The position numbers were made by a program, and so were the translations under genes. A DNA stretch of 64,000 bases from CAVUBL01 sp963837945 (GTDB lineage Bacteria; Acidobacteriota; Thermoanaerobaculia; Multivoradales; DATKCC01). The stretch spans positions 411,595 through 475,594 of the forward strand of contig CAWIQD010000006.1 in assembly GCA_963837945.1 (NCBI GenBank), in the 5' to 3' direction. Numbering within the stretch: position 1 is the stretch's first letter; each line of letters opens with the position of its first letter. Positions 1-8,878 of the stretch are shown one piece after another. The notes under the pieces were generated by a model that was not told the origin of the DNA, ran no database searches, and was given only the letters and a program-made list of their open reading frames with translations.

Positions 1-201
1 GCCCTTGGCACCCTTGGGAGCCGGTCGAAGCGCCACGGCCCTGGCGTCGACGTCGAAGCCGAACTGCACGTGGGTGACTCCCTCGCCCAGCATGGCGATG
101 GCGGCGGCGGTCAAGACCATCTGACCACTGCGGCGGACGGTGACCTGCGGCGCCTTCGACTCGGTGCGGGCGCCTTCGAAGAACTGGAATCCTGTGTTCA
201 T
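1..201 (-). CDS. Slot-flanking conserved hypothetical protein, 5' part
   Basis: The ATG at 201 opens 67 codons that run off the left edge. They begin MNTGFQFFEGARTESK and closely match the intact 154-residue paralogue at 39345-39809, including the block QVTVRRSGQMVLT and the THVQFG motif. A strong AGGAGG lies just upstream of the ATG. The function is not recognised. The full-length paralogue ends in a lysine/arginine/alanine-rich tail, as in some nucleic-acid-binding proteins. The gene diverges from the Gabija-like operon and marks the left edge of the defence cargo slot. Confidence 0.75.
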   Translation of the reverse strand, partial: MNTGFQFFEGARTESKAPQVTVRRSGQMVLTAAAIAMLGEGVTHVQFGFDVDARAVALRPAPKGAKG

Positions 202-236
202 TGGAACCTCCTGGGTTGGTGGGGCATCGGCGCCCC
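202..236 (-). promoter_or_regulatory. Conserved leader with hairpin and strong RBS
   Basis: Upstream of the minus-strand ATG there is AGGAGG and, further up, the inverted repeat GGGGC-N6-GCCCC. The same leader precedes the paralogue at 39810-39845. Similarity between the two copies fades at about 295 and 39895, which marks the cargo boundary. Confidence 0.5.
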
Positions 237-429
237 GGCTCTTTCGATGGCCTAGGAGTACGGATGAACGCGGCGGCAAGTCAACCAGCCGAAGCCGGAA
301 ATCTTCGAGGATCCGAGGCGGAGGCAGGTGTGTCGCGGATTGTGCACGGCGTCGCGGTCCTACCGCCACCCATGCGCACCAGCCCCTCAGAGCGCCCGAG
401 CATGATCACAAGCCTGGTAGACTCCGCCG

Positions 430-651
430 GTGCTGGAAGAACCAGACGCGGCGGAGGCCATGAAGAGCGGAGCCACACCTAGAACCCAGACCGCAGTCGC
501 CGAGCCGCCCGAGCGAAGCCGGGAGGAGAGGTATCGCCAGGCGGCCAAGCTCCTCCGGGAGTGGGAGGACGACGAGACGGGCTACGACGACGAGGTGTGG
601 CCGCTCGTCGAAGAGGACCTCCCCAGCCTGCGAATGCGTTGGCCCGCGTGA
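430..651 (+). CDS. Small acidic hypothetical protein
   Basis: This 73-codon ORF starts at a GTG that lies six bases after a TAGACT -10-like hexamer (418-423), so translation may be leaderless. An ATG at 460 is an alternative start. The product is charged, with a helix-like REERYRQAAKLLREWEDDE segment followed by an acidic YDDEVWPLVEEDL stretch. It resembles small antitoxin-like or partner proteins in composition only; no family is recognised. It sits between the slot-flanking gene and the Gabija-like operon. Confidence 0.4.
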   Translation: MLEEPDAAEAMKSGATPRTQTAVAEPPERSREERYRQAAKLLREWEDDETGYDDEVWPLVEEDLPSLRMRWPA

Positions 652-702
652 CGATCCGCTCCTCGACTCCGGACTCAGCTAGAGGCAGGAGGAAACACCC
701 TG

Positions 703-2571
703 ATGCGAGTACTGGCGCTCGATATCTGCGGCTTCCGGGGCATACAGAGCTCCAGGTTGCTTTTCCCTTCCCAGGTTGCCTTAGTAGGACCTAATGGCTC
801 CGGCAAGAGCACCATTGTTGATGCATTGAGCCTCGTGATGGGTCGGCAACGCTTGGTGCGGGACCTGACTGAGCACGACTTTACAGGTAGCTCTCCCGCG
901 CCGCAAGACCGTATCCGAATAGTCGTTACCCTTGGGGCCTTTTCTTCAAACCAACCTTCAGATTCTCCTCAGTGGTTCCGGCATGACCGAGCGGTGGAAA
1001 GATGGTGGAGTCCGACGGCATCCTCCACCCACGCTCAGCGGACAAGTGAAGCATCTGAGCTTTGCGTACAGATTGGGTTTGCGGCTAGATTCGACCGAGA
1101 GACCTTAGAGGTCGAGCAGTTTCGCTACTTCCATGACGAGGACGATTTGGTCGATCCTTTCTTGGAGGACGCAGTCCGACACTGCCCATACAAGCTAGTC
1201 CAGGAGGCTGGCTTCTTCGTGCTTCCAGCTCGAAGAACGTGGCCGGCTACACTCTCTTTCGGCTCAGAGCTCTTCCGAAAGGTGGTGACAACGCTTGGTG
1301 GCGTCCCGGCCGAGAGAATCCTGGAACTCCGGGATCACCTTAGGAGCCCTTCTTCTCCTCTTGAAGAGGATCCACAGCTAGCCGAGCTTGTCGGCAGAAT
1401 CGACGCGAAAATTGCTGAGCTTGTACCGAGAACGCCAAGGTTTCAGCTTCGTGTTACGAACACGGACTCAGATTCTGTGCTAGGTGCTCTAGTTCCGCAC
1501 TACGAGACTGACGACGGACCATCCCTACCTGCAGCGAGGCACGGGAGCGGTCTCGTCTCCCTTCAGTCTCTGGTGCTCCTCTTGGAACTCGGCCGGGCTC
1601 GACAAGAGAAGGGAGAGTCGTTCATCCTGGCCCTAGAGGAACCGGAGCTGCACGTCCCCCCTGGCCTTCAGAGGAGGCTGATCGGTGAGGCGGCAGGCGT
1701 CTCAGACCAAGTGATCGTTACGACTCACGCTCCTAGAGTAGCAGCCTTTTTCGACGCGAGGAGCATTCAACTCTTAAGTCGGATTTTCCCCTCTGCCGCG
1801 GGCAACCATGTAGTAAGCGGGCAACTTGAAGGGCGACCGCTTGCGCCCTCATCCATGATTCAAGAGCCGAACCCATTGGTTCAGCTCTATACGGACGATC
1901 GAAGTCGCCTCGTCGAAGCCTTGATGTTTCCCCGCGTCCTAATCCCAGAGGGGAGGACCGACTACGAGTGGCTGCGACTTTTCCTCGACATTGTGGAGAC
2001 GGGCGAGCGTTCCCTTCACTCGACATCAAGTCCGGTTCCGCCGTTTGGTTCCGTCGTCGGTGTGGTGCCGACTCGGAAATCCGCCGTCAGAGTAACTTAC
2101 GAGAGACTGCGAAGCCTCCACCCTCACATCATGGCTCTCCTAGATGGCGACGCAGCGGGAAACGACTACGTAGCGGACCTACTTGCCTGTTCACCTCCCC
2201 CCTTGAGCATCCTCCAGTGGCCCGACGGGTGGACGATTGAGGATACCGTCGCCTGGACTATCGCCGCAGACGACCCAGGTGTCTTACCTCAGATTCGGGA
2301 AAGGCTTGAATGGGGATTTGCGGACCTCGCCGAGCTCGTACAGGCGCTGAAGAACGAAGACGGGAGGACAGGTGGTCTGAAAGCGCACTATATGGCTCAT
2401 GAGGAGATCGCCGGGGCGCTGAGAGCCTCGGTGCCGTGCGTCGAGCGTGCCCGCCTTGTCTTGGAGGCTTTGTGTCGAGCGGCCCTCGGAGTGGATACAG
2501 GCTTTGCGCATCTTCAGCCCGACGAGAACAGGACGACGGGCGAAACGAAGGTTGTTCGTTTTCTTGCGTGA
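703..2571 (+). CDS. gajA: GajA-like OLD-family ATPase/TOPRIM nuclease
   Basis: This 622-residue protein has an N-terminal ABC/SMC-type ATPase. Walker A is GPNGSGKST at residues 29-37, a signature-like GSGLVSLQSL precedes Walker B FILALEEPEL near 307, and a switch histidine lies in VTTHAPR. The C-terminal half carries TOPRIM motifs: the glutamate motif IPEGRTD near 412 and the DxD motif LLDGDAAG near 479. This is the OLD/GajA architecture, an ATP-regulated DNA-nicking nuclease. The start has an AGGAGG-type RBS (686-692). A UvrD-like helicase follows after five bases, the partner expected for Gabija and class 2 OLD pairs. GC is visibly lower than in the flanking radC cassette, which fits imported cargo. 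Confidence 0.85.
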   Translation: MRVLALDICGFRGIQSSRLLFPSQVALVGPNGSGKSTIVDALSLVMGRQRLVRDLTEHDFTGSSPAPQDRIRIVVTLGAFSSNQPSDSPQWFRHDRAVERWWSPTASSTHAQRTSEASELCVQIGFAARFDRETLEVEQFRYFHDEDDLVDPFLEDAVRHCPYKLVQEAGFFVLPARRTWPATLSFGSELFRKVVTTLGGVPAERILELRDHLRSPSSPLEEDPQLAELVGRIDAKIAELVPRTPRFQLRVTNTDSDSVLGALVPHYETDDGPSLPAARHGSGLVSLQSLVLLLELGRARQEKGESFILALEEPELHVPPGLQRRLIGEAAGVSDQVIVTTHAPRVAAFFDARSIQLLSRIFPSAAGNHVVSGQLEGRPLAPSSMIQEPNPLVQLYTDDRSRLVEALMFPRVLIPEGRTDYEWLRLFLDIVETGERSLHSTSSPVPPFGSVVGVVPTRKSAVRVTYERLRSLHPHIMALLDGDAAGNDYVADLLACSPPPLSILQWPDGWTIEDTVAWTIAADDPGVLPQIRERLEWGFADLAELVQALKNEDGRTGGLKAHYMAHEEIAGALRASVPCVERARLVLEALCRAALGVDTGFAHLQPDENRTTGETKVVRFLA

Positions 2572-2576
2572 GTCCA

Positions 2577-3875
2577 ATGAACTTGCTCTTATTTGAGGGC
2601 GCGGCAGGTACTGGAAAGACCACTCGGTTGCTGGCCGGAGCCCGTGAGCACGTCAAGACGAGACCCCTCAGTGACGGCCAGCGAGTTCTGGGGCTCACCA
2701 AGCACCACGGGTCCAGGCGCAGAATGGAGGCGGCGCTTAAGGGGCCTGACGGTGTCGGCCGATGTGTCGACTGCGCCACTATCGACAGCTTTGCATGGCA
2801 CTTAGTCCGCCGGTGGAGGAGTCTCGCTCACGAGCTGGGAGTTCCGACACCAGAGGGGGATTTCCAGGCTATTACGGCGGCCGCAGGCCGACTATTGCGG
2901 CATCCGGGTGTAGGTCCGTGGGTAGCTCGAAAGTATCCGCTTCTGGTGGTAGATGAGATGCAGGACTGCAAAGGGGGCGAAATCGAACTGCTGTCAGGTC
3001 TGGCCCCCCATCTCTGCACCATGTGCGCTGCTGATGCTTTCCAAGACCTCTCTGGTGATTCCGAAAACGAGGCCATCTCCTGGGCAAAGGATGCAGGCGA
3101 GGTTGTGACTCTGGATTACAACTGGCGTACCCGTGTCGAGGGTCTCCTAGCTGCTGCGAGAAATCTTCGAGAGGGTTTGCCGCTGAAATCTGATCGAGGA
3201 ACTGGCTTCGAAATCGCATCCGCCCCAACGGCCGCAAGTGGTGGGGGAAATGTGGCATGGCGTATCAGGGTGTGGAGCCAATCCGATGAAATTGCCATCA
3301 TTTCGCCAACGGCGCCTGGGACATCGCCGTTCGTAGATGATCTCCTGACTTGGATCAGCACAAGGAAAGCAAGGAGCAAGCGCACCAGGGCGACTGCCGG
3401 TCCGTTCCCGGTGAAGTGGGAGGCGAGCGAAGAGGAACTCCGGTTGAGACTGCTGGCTGCCCTGGAGCTTCCAGACGATCCTGAGTGTGAAGTATGTTGT
3501 GGGAAACTCGCAGAAAGTGCCCACCGAACGAAAGCCCACGATTTCCGTGATTGGGTTCAGAAGCAACAGAATGTTGGTGGACGGCGAACGGTGACGGTAG
3601 GTGAAGCTACCGACGAGATCGGTCGAATCGTGCACCGACGCAGAGCGTTTGGCCCACGGGAAGCACGGCGAACATTCGCATTGACTGCCCATCAGGCCAA
3701 GAACTGCGAGTTTGAGTCTGTGGTCGTACTATGGCCCCTTAAGGTGCAGCCCGGCGCTGAGAGACAGCGGCGACTACTCTACAATGCGATCACGCGGGCC
3801 AGGGAACGTGCGATTGTTGTGGTACAGGACCCGCAGGGGAAGCGGCTTCAAGCGCCTCTATTCGCGGGTGGATGA
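2577..3875 (+). CDS. gajB: GajB-like UvrD/PcrA-type helicase
   Basis: This 432-residue SF1 helicase has motif I GAAGTGKTT (8-16), motif II VVDEMQD (about 123-129), a motif III-like CAADAFQD, motif IV DYNWRT, motif V-like TAHQAKNCEFESVVV and motif VI LLYNAITRARER. The ATG at 2577 places the Walker A loop at the usual distance from the N terminus, so the longer in-frame extension into gajA was not used. It lies five bases after the GajA stop and is surely co-transcribed. GajB senses DNA ends and activates GajA in characterised Gabija systems. The length is slightly short for GajB (about 490) but all helicase motifs are present. Confidence 0.85.
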   Translation: MNLLLFEGAAGTGKTTRLLAGAREHVKTRPLSDGQRVLGLTKHHGSRRRMEAALKGPDGVGRCVDCATIDSFAWHLVRRWRSLAHELGVPTPEGDFQAITAAAGRLLRHPGVGPWVARKYPLLVVDEMQDCKGGEIELLSGLAPHLCTMCAADAFQDLSGDSENEAISWAKDAGEVVTLDYNWRTRVEGLLAAARNLREGLPLKSDRGTGFEIASAPTAASGGGNVAWRIRVWSQSDEIAIISPTAPGTSPFVDDLLTWISTRKARSKRTRATAGPFPVKWEASEEELRLRLLAALELPDDPECEVCCGKLAESAHRTKAHDFRDWVQKQQNVGGRRTVTVGEATDEIGRIVHRRRAFGPREARRTFALTAHQAKNCEFESVVVLWPLKVQPGAERQRRLLYNAITRARERAIVVVQDPQGKRLQAPLFAGG

Positions 3876-4063
3876 GAGACCTCACGCGAAATCTGGCCGA
3901 CGAAACCGCTCCGTCTCCTCGCGCATCCCGACTCCTCCTTTCGAGGAGCCTCTCTGTACGATCTGGGTAGCCTTGGCGAGACGGGGTACGGCGAGGACTT
4001 ACGAATGATCCCCAGCCGTTGCGTCACCGTCTGCGGAACCGTCTCGATGGGTCAGGAACCGCG

Positions 4064-4336
4064 TCAGCTCCGCGAACATTGCCCTTGCCGGAGGTCCTGC
4101 TCTGTCACTCGCGAGGCCCGCTCCAGCGACTCCACGACCCGCCTCAGCTCCTCCCCCACGCACTCCACGACCGTCCGGATCTCCGTCGCCGGGTCCCACG
4201 CCTTCCGCCCCTCGAACATCGCGTCTTCGTCCGGCGACCGGGGCACCGCCTCCCACACCCGCCGCAGTCCATCCTCCACCGCCAGCAGCTCCTCGGCGAT
4301 CGTCCGCAGCTCGGCCTGGGCTTCGGCCGGAGTCAT
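4064..4336 (-). CDS. Conserved hypothetical, last gene of radC cassette
   Basis: This 90-residue helical protein starts MTPAEAQAELRTIAEELLAV. Its ATG overlaps the stop of the ComM-like gene by four bases. A paralogue of 85 residues occupies the same position at 52018-52275, which supports a real gene. The composition suggests a coiled, all-alpha small protein. No function is recognised, and the conserved position suggests it works with the upstream ATPase or RadC. Confidence 0.6.
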   Translation of the reverse strand: MTPAEAQAELRTIAEELLAVEDGLRRVWEAVPRSPDEDAMFEGRKAWDPATEIRTVVECVGEELRRVVESLERASRVTEQDLRQGQCSRS

Positions 4337-5328
4337 CGCTGGCCCGTCCCTGCCCGTGGTCCGTGCCGCCGGCTCGCCAGGCTCCGGTACTGGATCGCTT
4401 CGGCAACGTGCGGGGCGCCGGCGGTCTCTACCCCGGCCAGGTCGGCAATGGTCCTCGCCGCCCGGAGGATGATCCCGGTCTCCCGGATGGTCAGCCCCAG
4501 ACGGTCGAAGGCGGTGTCCAGGAGCTGGCGGGCCTTGGCGTCTGGCTCGCAGAACTTCGGGAGTGCGGCCACTGGAAGGTGCGCGTTGAGGGTGTCCTGG
4601 TCTGGTCGAGAGAGCTGGCGATCCCTGGCGGTCTGGACCCGCTCTCGGACCTGGGCGCTCGTCTCTCCCGGTCCACCGAGGTACTCGCACAGGCAGAGCG
4701 CCGGAACCTCGACGACCAGGTGGACGAGATCGAGGATGGACTCCTCCACCGGTGCCCAGTGGCGGTCGAGATCGCGGGTCGAGCAGGAGCACTCCCGGTA
4801 GGCGCTGCCAGAGTTGCCGCACGGGCAGGAGCGCATGGCGCCGACGAGGTGGAACGGGAGGCGGTCTAGGGCGACACCTTTCCCTGTACCTGCCCCGCCG
4901 ACTTCCTCGATCGCCTGCCGGAGCACTCGGAGGGATCGCCTCCCGAAAGCGGAGAGATCGTCCAGGTAGAGGACGCCGCCACGGGCCAGGTCCACTTCTC
5001 CGGGCCGGCGGCGGCCGAAGAGGACCAGAGGCCGGGTGCTGAAGTGGGGAGCGCGGATGGGTCGACCAGGAGGCGGCTCCAGCTTCGCCCGGCGGTAGGT
5101 CTTGGCGATCGCGTCTCGCTCCTCGAGTGTCGGAGGTGGAAGGATTCCGGGCAGACTGCGGGCGAGGAGGGTCTTCCCCGAGGAGCGGGGGCCGATCATC
5201 AGGATCGAGTGCCCTCCGGCGGCGGTGACCTCCAGGGCGCGCTTCGCAGCTTCCTGGGCGCGGACGTTGGCGAGGTCGAAGGGCTGGAGGGTGTCGGCGG
5301 GATCGAGGGGCGGTCCGGGCGCGCTCAC
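4333..5328 (-). CDS. ComM/YifB-like Mg-chelatase-type AAA+ ATPase, short form
   Basis: This 331-residue protein has Walker A IGPRSSGKT (about 45-53), the family block APHFST, Walker B GGVLYLDDL and the cysteine motif CPCG (about 171-174), followed by an Mg-chelatase C-terminal lid with RETGIILRAARTIADLAG. ComM proteins are about 500 residues with an N-terminal Lon-protease-like (ChlI) domain; that domain is absent. Known ComM is a branch-migration helicase in natural transformation, so a role in element recombination is plausible but inferred. The GTG start at 5328 overlaps the previous stop by four bases. The copy at 52272-53269 is frameshifted. Confidence 0.75.
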   Translation of the reverse strand: MSAPGPPLDPADTLQPFDLANVRAQEAAKRALEVTAAGGHSILMIGPRSSGKTLLARSLPGILPPPTLEERDAIAKTYRRAKLEPPPGRPIRAPHFSTRPLVLFGRRRPGEVDLARGGVLYLDDLSAFGRRSLRVLRQAIEEVGGAGTGKGVALDRLPFHLVGAMRSCPCGNSGSAYRECSCSTRDLDRHWAPVEESILDLVHLVVEVPALCLCEYLGGPGETSAQVRERVQTARDRQLSRPDQDTLNAHLPVAALPKFCEPDAKARQLLDTAFDRLGLTIRETGIILRAARTIADLAGVETAGAPHVAEAIQYRSLASRRHGPRAGTGQR

Positions 5329-5807
5329 CGGGTGCCCTCCCCGTCGTCACCATCCTCGTCTGCGTCCCCGTCGTCCTCTTCGTCGGCGGTCATCTCCGCG
5401 AGACCGGCCTCCAGCGCCGCGATCACCTTCCGTAGCACCTTGGCCTGCTTCCCGGTCACGGCGCCGAGCTGGACCTCAGCCGGTTCGTCCACGTGGGCAA
5501 AGGTGGCGGCGTCGGCCAGTCGCTCGGTCAACTCGAGGAGATCCACCACCGCCGCTTCGGCCTCAGCCTGGACCATGGGCACCGGGCAGGGCGTCCGGAC
5601 GGTCTCGCCGACCATCGTGTGGAGGAGATCCCCGAACCGGCGGAGGGTCTCCTGGTGCTCGGGCTCGCCGGCGAGGATGACCAGGAAGCCTTCCCGGAGG
5701 GCGGGATTCGGTGTTCTGGTGACGAGGTTGGTGGACTCGGCGCCGCGGTCATCATCGCCACGGCCGTCGATCGGGGTGTCGTTCGGAGTGCGAATCTCGT
5801 CGCTCAT
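5325..5807 (-). CDS. Conserved hypothetical of radC cassette, acidic C-terminus
   Basis: This 160-residue protein has a helical middle (REGFLVILAGEPEH, FGDLLHTMVGETVRTP, LVDLLELTERL-like segment) and a strongly acidic D/E-rich tail of about 25 residues. Both ends overlap neighbours by four bases (RadC stop, ComM-like start), which indicates translational coupling. A degraded paralogue lies at 53266-53732. The function is unknown. The acidic tail could mimic DNA or mediate protein contacts, but nothing in the sequence proves this. Confidence 0.65.
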   Translation of the reverse strand: MSDEIRTPNDTPIDGRGDDDRGAESTNLVTRTPNPALREGFLVILAGEPEHQETLRRFGDLLHTMVGETVRTPCPVPMVQAEAEAAVVDLLELTERLADAATFAHVDEPAEVQLGAVTGKQAKVLRKVIAALEAGLAEMTADEEDDGDADEDGDDGEGTR

Positions 5808-6541
5808 CCGAGCACCCCCCGATTCCGGAGCGAGATCCACCGGTTCGTGCTTCCGAGGATGAGGTGGTCGAGCAACCTCACCCCGACGATGGCGCCGGCC
5901 TCTTCCAGCCGCCGGGTGAACCGGATGTCCTCGGGCGACGGGGATGGGTCGCCACTTGGGTGGGTATGCCACAGCAGGATGCCCCCAGCCCCGACAGCTA
6001 GAGCAGCGCACAGGATCGGGCGGGGCTCGGTGGCGGCTCGGATCAGGGTTCCCTTGAAGATCTCTGACTCGGCGATGAGGCGGTGCCGGGCGTCGAGGTA
6101 CAGGGCACCCATCACCTCCTGATCCCGAACGGCGTACCGGAGGACCAGGTAGCGGGCGATCTCCGCGGGCCGGTCGAGAAGCTCCCGCTCGGGGATCTCG
6201 GCCCGGGCGAGTCGGCGGGCCAGCTCCAGCGAGGCGAGGACGGACCCCGCCTTGGCCTCCCCGATCCCGCGGCGCTGGAGGGTCTCGGCCTGGATTCCCA
6301 CCAGACCGACCAGCCCCCGGACCTCCTCCAGGATCTGCCGGGCGAGGTCGAGGGAGCAGACCTCCCGGCAGCCGTTGCCGAGGATGATGGACAGGAGCTC
6401 GGGGTCGGAGAGGGAGGGGCCGCCGGATCTGAGGAGCCGCTGGCGGGGGCGCTCGTCCGGGGGGAGGTCCCGGAGCAGGGGTGGGCTGGAATTGGAGTCG
6501 GGGTTGGGGGGTCGGTGTCTGCGGGGTCGTCGTCGGGTCAT
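5804..6541 (-). CDS. radC: RadC-family JAB/MPN protein
   Basis: This 245-residue protein has an arginine/proline-rich N terminus, the RadC helix-hairpin-helix region (DLPPDERPRQRLL, PELLSIILGNG) and the MPN+ metal motif HTHPSGDPSPSPED (H-x-H-x7-S-x2-D), with RLLDHLILG following. RadC proteins are common on phages, plasmids and ICEs; their biochemical role is unsettled. It is the first gene of a four-gene minus-strand cassette joined by four-base overlaps. The second copy (53729-54473) has a frameshift inside the metal motif. Confidence 0.85.
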   Translation of the reverse strand: MTRRRPRRHRPPNPDSNSSPPLLRDLPPDERPRQRLLRSGGPSLSDPELLSIILGNGCREVCSLDLARQILEEVRGLVGLVGIQAETLQRRGIGEAKAGSVLASLELARRLARAEIPERELLDRPAEIARYLVLRYAVRDQEVMGALYLDARHRLIAESEIFKGTLIRAATEPRPILCAALAVGAGGILLWHTHPSGDPSPSPEDIRFTRRLEEAGAIVGVRLLDHLILGSTNRWISLRNRGVLG

Positions 6542-6722
6542 GGTGCCCCTGGCCCGGGGTCCAGGCCCAGGCGGGAGTTCCCCGGGCGGCCCTCGGAGCG
6601 GAGGGGCTGGTGAGTACGGAGGGTGAGGGGCGGGTGTCAACGGACCTGCAACCACTTCTAGAGGTCTTGCCAGCTCACCTCCTCCAGCCATGGCGTTCCT
6701 GACTCTTCTAAGCATCCTCTCC

Positions 6723-6752
6723 TTGACGCACGGTCTCCGTCCCTGCTAGGCT
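6723..6752 (+). promoter_or_regulatory. Promoter of the ABC/cyclase operon
   Basis: TTGACG at 6723-6728 and TAGGCT at 6747-6752 are separated by 18 bases. The same TTGAC(N)/TAG(N)(N)T pairing recurs at 14117-14146, 21514-21542 and 24621-24649. It lies 78 bases before the permease ATG; GAGATAAGTTCTC follows as a short imperfect palindrome. Confidence 0.5.
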
Positions 6753-6829
6753 TCAAATCCTACGAGATAAGTTCTCTCTTTTTCCGCGGGATGCTCGCCT
6801 CCGGAGCACCGCAGGAGGAGCAGCGAGAT

Positions 6830-7888
6830 ATGCTTAGCCGCCTCTTTCGCCGGGTCAAGGGCCATATTAGCTCAGTGCTGAACCGACCCTCAGCGATGTT
6901 TTGGATTGCACCGTTCCTTCTCGCTGTGGTTGCGGTCGTTTATGTCAATCGGTACGAAGCTCCCGGCCTGATCCCAGCCACTCATAGCCTCATCGTCCGC
7001 GTTATTAAAGAGGGAACCCCCCTAGCACTAATTGCAATGGGGACAGCCCTTGTTCTTTCAACGGGGGGCGTAGACATTTCGACCGCCGGCGTGGCGACAG
7101 CCGGCGGAATTATATTTGCGGCTACTTCTCAACTCGGTTCTCCTCAGATCTTGTGTTTTGTAGCCGCACTACTCTTCGGCGTGCTTTCTGGTCTGGGTCT
7201 TGGATGGGGAGTCTACCGCAACCTACCTCCTCTCATCCTTTCCTGGGCCCTTGGTGCGCTTTGGTTCGTAGTCAGTCTCGTCTTTGCAGATTCCGGACTT
7301 GTTAAGGGCACTACGAGTGGCGTGTGGCTTGATTTCGTTCCACCAGCCGACTATTGGGACTTCGGCGGAGGCGGCTTTACTAAGTCAATTCTTGCACTTT
7401 CCCTCACTGTATTTCTCATCGGCCTCACGAATCTTCCGAGACGGGCGCGTGCTGTCGGCGCCAATCGCGATAGTGCTATTTACGCCGGCATTAAGACTCG
7501 TGGAGTCTATCTAGCGACCTACTCCCTCTCCGGCGCACTCTCGGCACTCGCAGGGTCGCTCTGGGCCCTGCTCAATACCGGCGCTCCCACGGTGGAGCAC
7601 GCAGGAAAGGAACTCGTAGCTATAGCGATAGCCATACTAGGCGGAACCGTCATGACCGGTGGCTACCTTTTCTTGCCCTCAGTCATAGCGGCCGCGTTCT
7701 TCTGGATTTGTCTCCAAACTATCGTTCTGGGATCGGACCTCAGCATCTTCCAAGAGTTTCAGCAGCAGGTAGCTAACGGTCTTTTCGCTATTCTCTTCAT
7801 TTTGCTTCTTCTTCCTCTCGGGCGTAGACTTAGCGGACCAACCCAAACCATCAACGCGGAACAGAAAGTGACAGAGGTGAAGCAATGA
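6830..7888 (+). CDS. ABC sugar-type permease (RbsC family)
   Basis: This 352-residue polytopic membrane protein has about eight to ten hydrophobic segments. The family hallmarks are visible: ALIAMGTALVLSTGGVDIS, where RbsC-like proteins have a Dxx(I/L)S motif, the ARAVGANRDSAIYAGIKTR loop that contacts the ATPase, and AILGGTVMTGG. It would carry a sugar, nucleoside or cyclitol across the inner membrane. The ATG at 6830 was chosen because AGGAGGAG lies nine bases upstream. The stop overlaps the binding-protein start by four bases. GC is clearly lower than in the radC cassette. Confidence 0.85.
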   Translation: MLSRLFRRVKGHISSVLNRPSAMFWIAPFLLAVVAVVYVNRYEAPGLIPATHSLIVRVIKEGTPLALIAMGTALVLSTGGVDISTAGVATAGGIIFAATSQLGSPQILCFVAALLFGVLSGLGLGWGVYRNLPPLILSWALGALWFVVSLVFADSGLVKGTTSGVWLDFVPPADYWDFGGGGFTKSILALSLTVFLIGLTNLPRRARAVGANRDSAIYAGIKTRGVYLATYSLSGALSALAGSLWALLNTGAPTVEHAGKELVAIAIAILGGTVMTGGYLFLPSVIAAAFFWICLQTIVLGSDLSIFQEFQQQVANGLFAILFILLLLPLGRRLSGPTQTINAEQKVTEVKQ

Positions 7889-8874
7889 AGACGCCCACAG
7901 CTCTGCGGATTTGCGTGCTAGGTCTTTCGTCTTGCCTTCTACTAGGCTCTTTCCTGTCGTGTCATCCACGGGCATCAACGCCGGCATCGGAAGTGCTTCT
8001 CGTCCTCAAGACTAGGGACAATCCCTTCTTCAAGAGCATTCAGGACGGTGTGGAAGCCGAGCTGTCGAAACTGACGCCAGCTCCTTCGGTTATTGTGCGA
8101 GCCGGGACCAAGGAGGGCGATGTAGGGAGTCAGCGGCGCCTGCTGGCAGAGTTCGCTGAGCAAGAAGCACAGGCACCTGCTCGACATTCTCTCCGGGGTG
8201 TTCTATTGACACCCTCCGGGTCAAACATGGAACTCGTGCAAGAGATCAAGAGGTTCCGGGACCTCGGAGTACCTGTAGTTCTAATAGATACCCGAATCGC
8301 TTCAGAGGCGCTTGCTGCAGCCGGAACAACTTATGACGCATTCGTGGGCTCGGACAACAAAGATGGCGGGAAGGTAGCGGCCGACTATATTTTGGATCGG
8401 GTTGAGAACTCGGCGCGCCTTCTCCTCTTAAATGGGACGGACGGCCATGAGACTGCCGCTGCAAGAAGGCAGGGGTTTCGGGAGGAACTTCAGAGGAGAG
8501 AAGCTGCGAGCGGGAGTGTTATAGACCTCACGGAACGTACCTGCAACTGGCGTCGGGATGAGGCTCGTTCTACCGTGGACAGTATGTTGGCGCTCGGTCA
8601 GCATTTCGATGCGATCTTTGCTGCGAACGACGAGATGGCCCTTGGCGCGTTGGAGGCGTTACGACAGGCCGGTGTGAAGCCTGGCACCGTGGTCGTAGTG
8701 GGCTTCGATGCTACGGAGGAGGCAGTTGAAGCCGTGAGGGAGGGTAGATTATCAGCAACACTTGCTCAGAACCCCCGGGGCATGGGTGCGAAGGCTGTGC
8801 AGGCGCTTGAAGCGATCTGGCAGGGAAGGCTCGCGAACAGAGACCTAGTCATCCCGACGAAACTAGTGGAATAG
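7885..8874 (+). CDS. Periplasmic sugar-binding lipoprotein (RbsB-like)
   Basis: This 329-residue protein has a signal peptide ending near the cysteine of SFLSC, a loose lipobox. It is followed by the type I periplasmic-binding fold: LVLKTRDNPFFKSIQDGV, VPVVLIDTRI, GSDNKDGGKVAADYIL, FAANDEMALGALEAL and VVGFDATEEAV. These are the usual ribose/galactose/inositol-type substrate-binding signatures. It is translationally coupled to the permease by an ATGA overlap and followed after four bases by the ABC-cyclase fusion. The ligand cannot be read from sequence. Given the cyclase and inositol-phosphate synthase downstream, a cyclitol or sugar ligand is the natural guess. Confidence 0.85.
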   Translation: MKTPTALRICVLGLSSCLLLGSFLSCHPRASTPASEVLLVLKTRDNPFFKSIQDGVEAELSKLTPAPSVIVRAGTKEGDVGSQRRLLAEFAEQEAQAPARHSLRGVLLTPSGSNMELVQEIKRFRDLGVPVVLIDTRIASEALAAAGTTYDAFVGSDNKDGGKVAADYILDRVENSARLLLLNGTDGHETAAARRQGFREELQRREAASGSVIDLTERTCNWRRDEARSTVDSMLALGQHFDAIFAANDEMALGALEALRQAGVKPGTVVVVGFDATEEAVEAVREGRLSATLAQNPRGMGAKAVQALEAIWQGRLANRDLVIPTKLVE

Positions 8875-8878
8875 TGCT

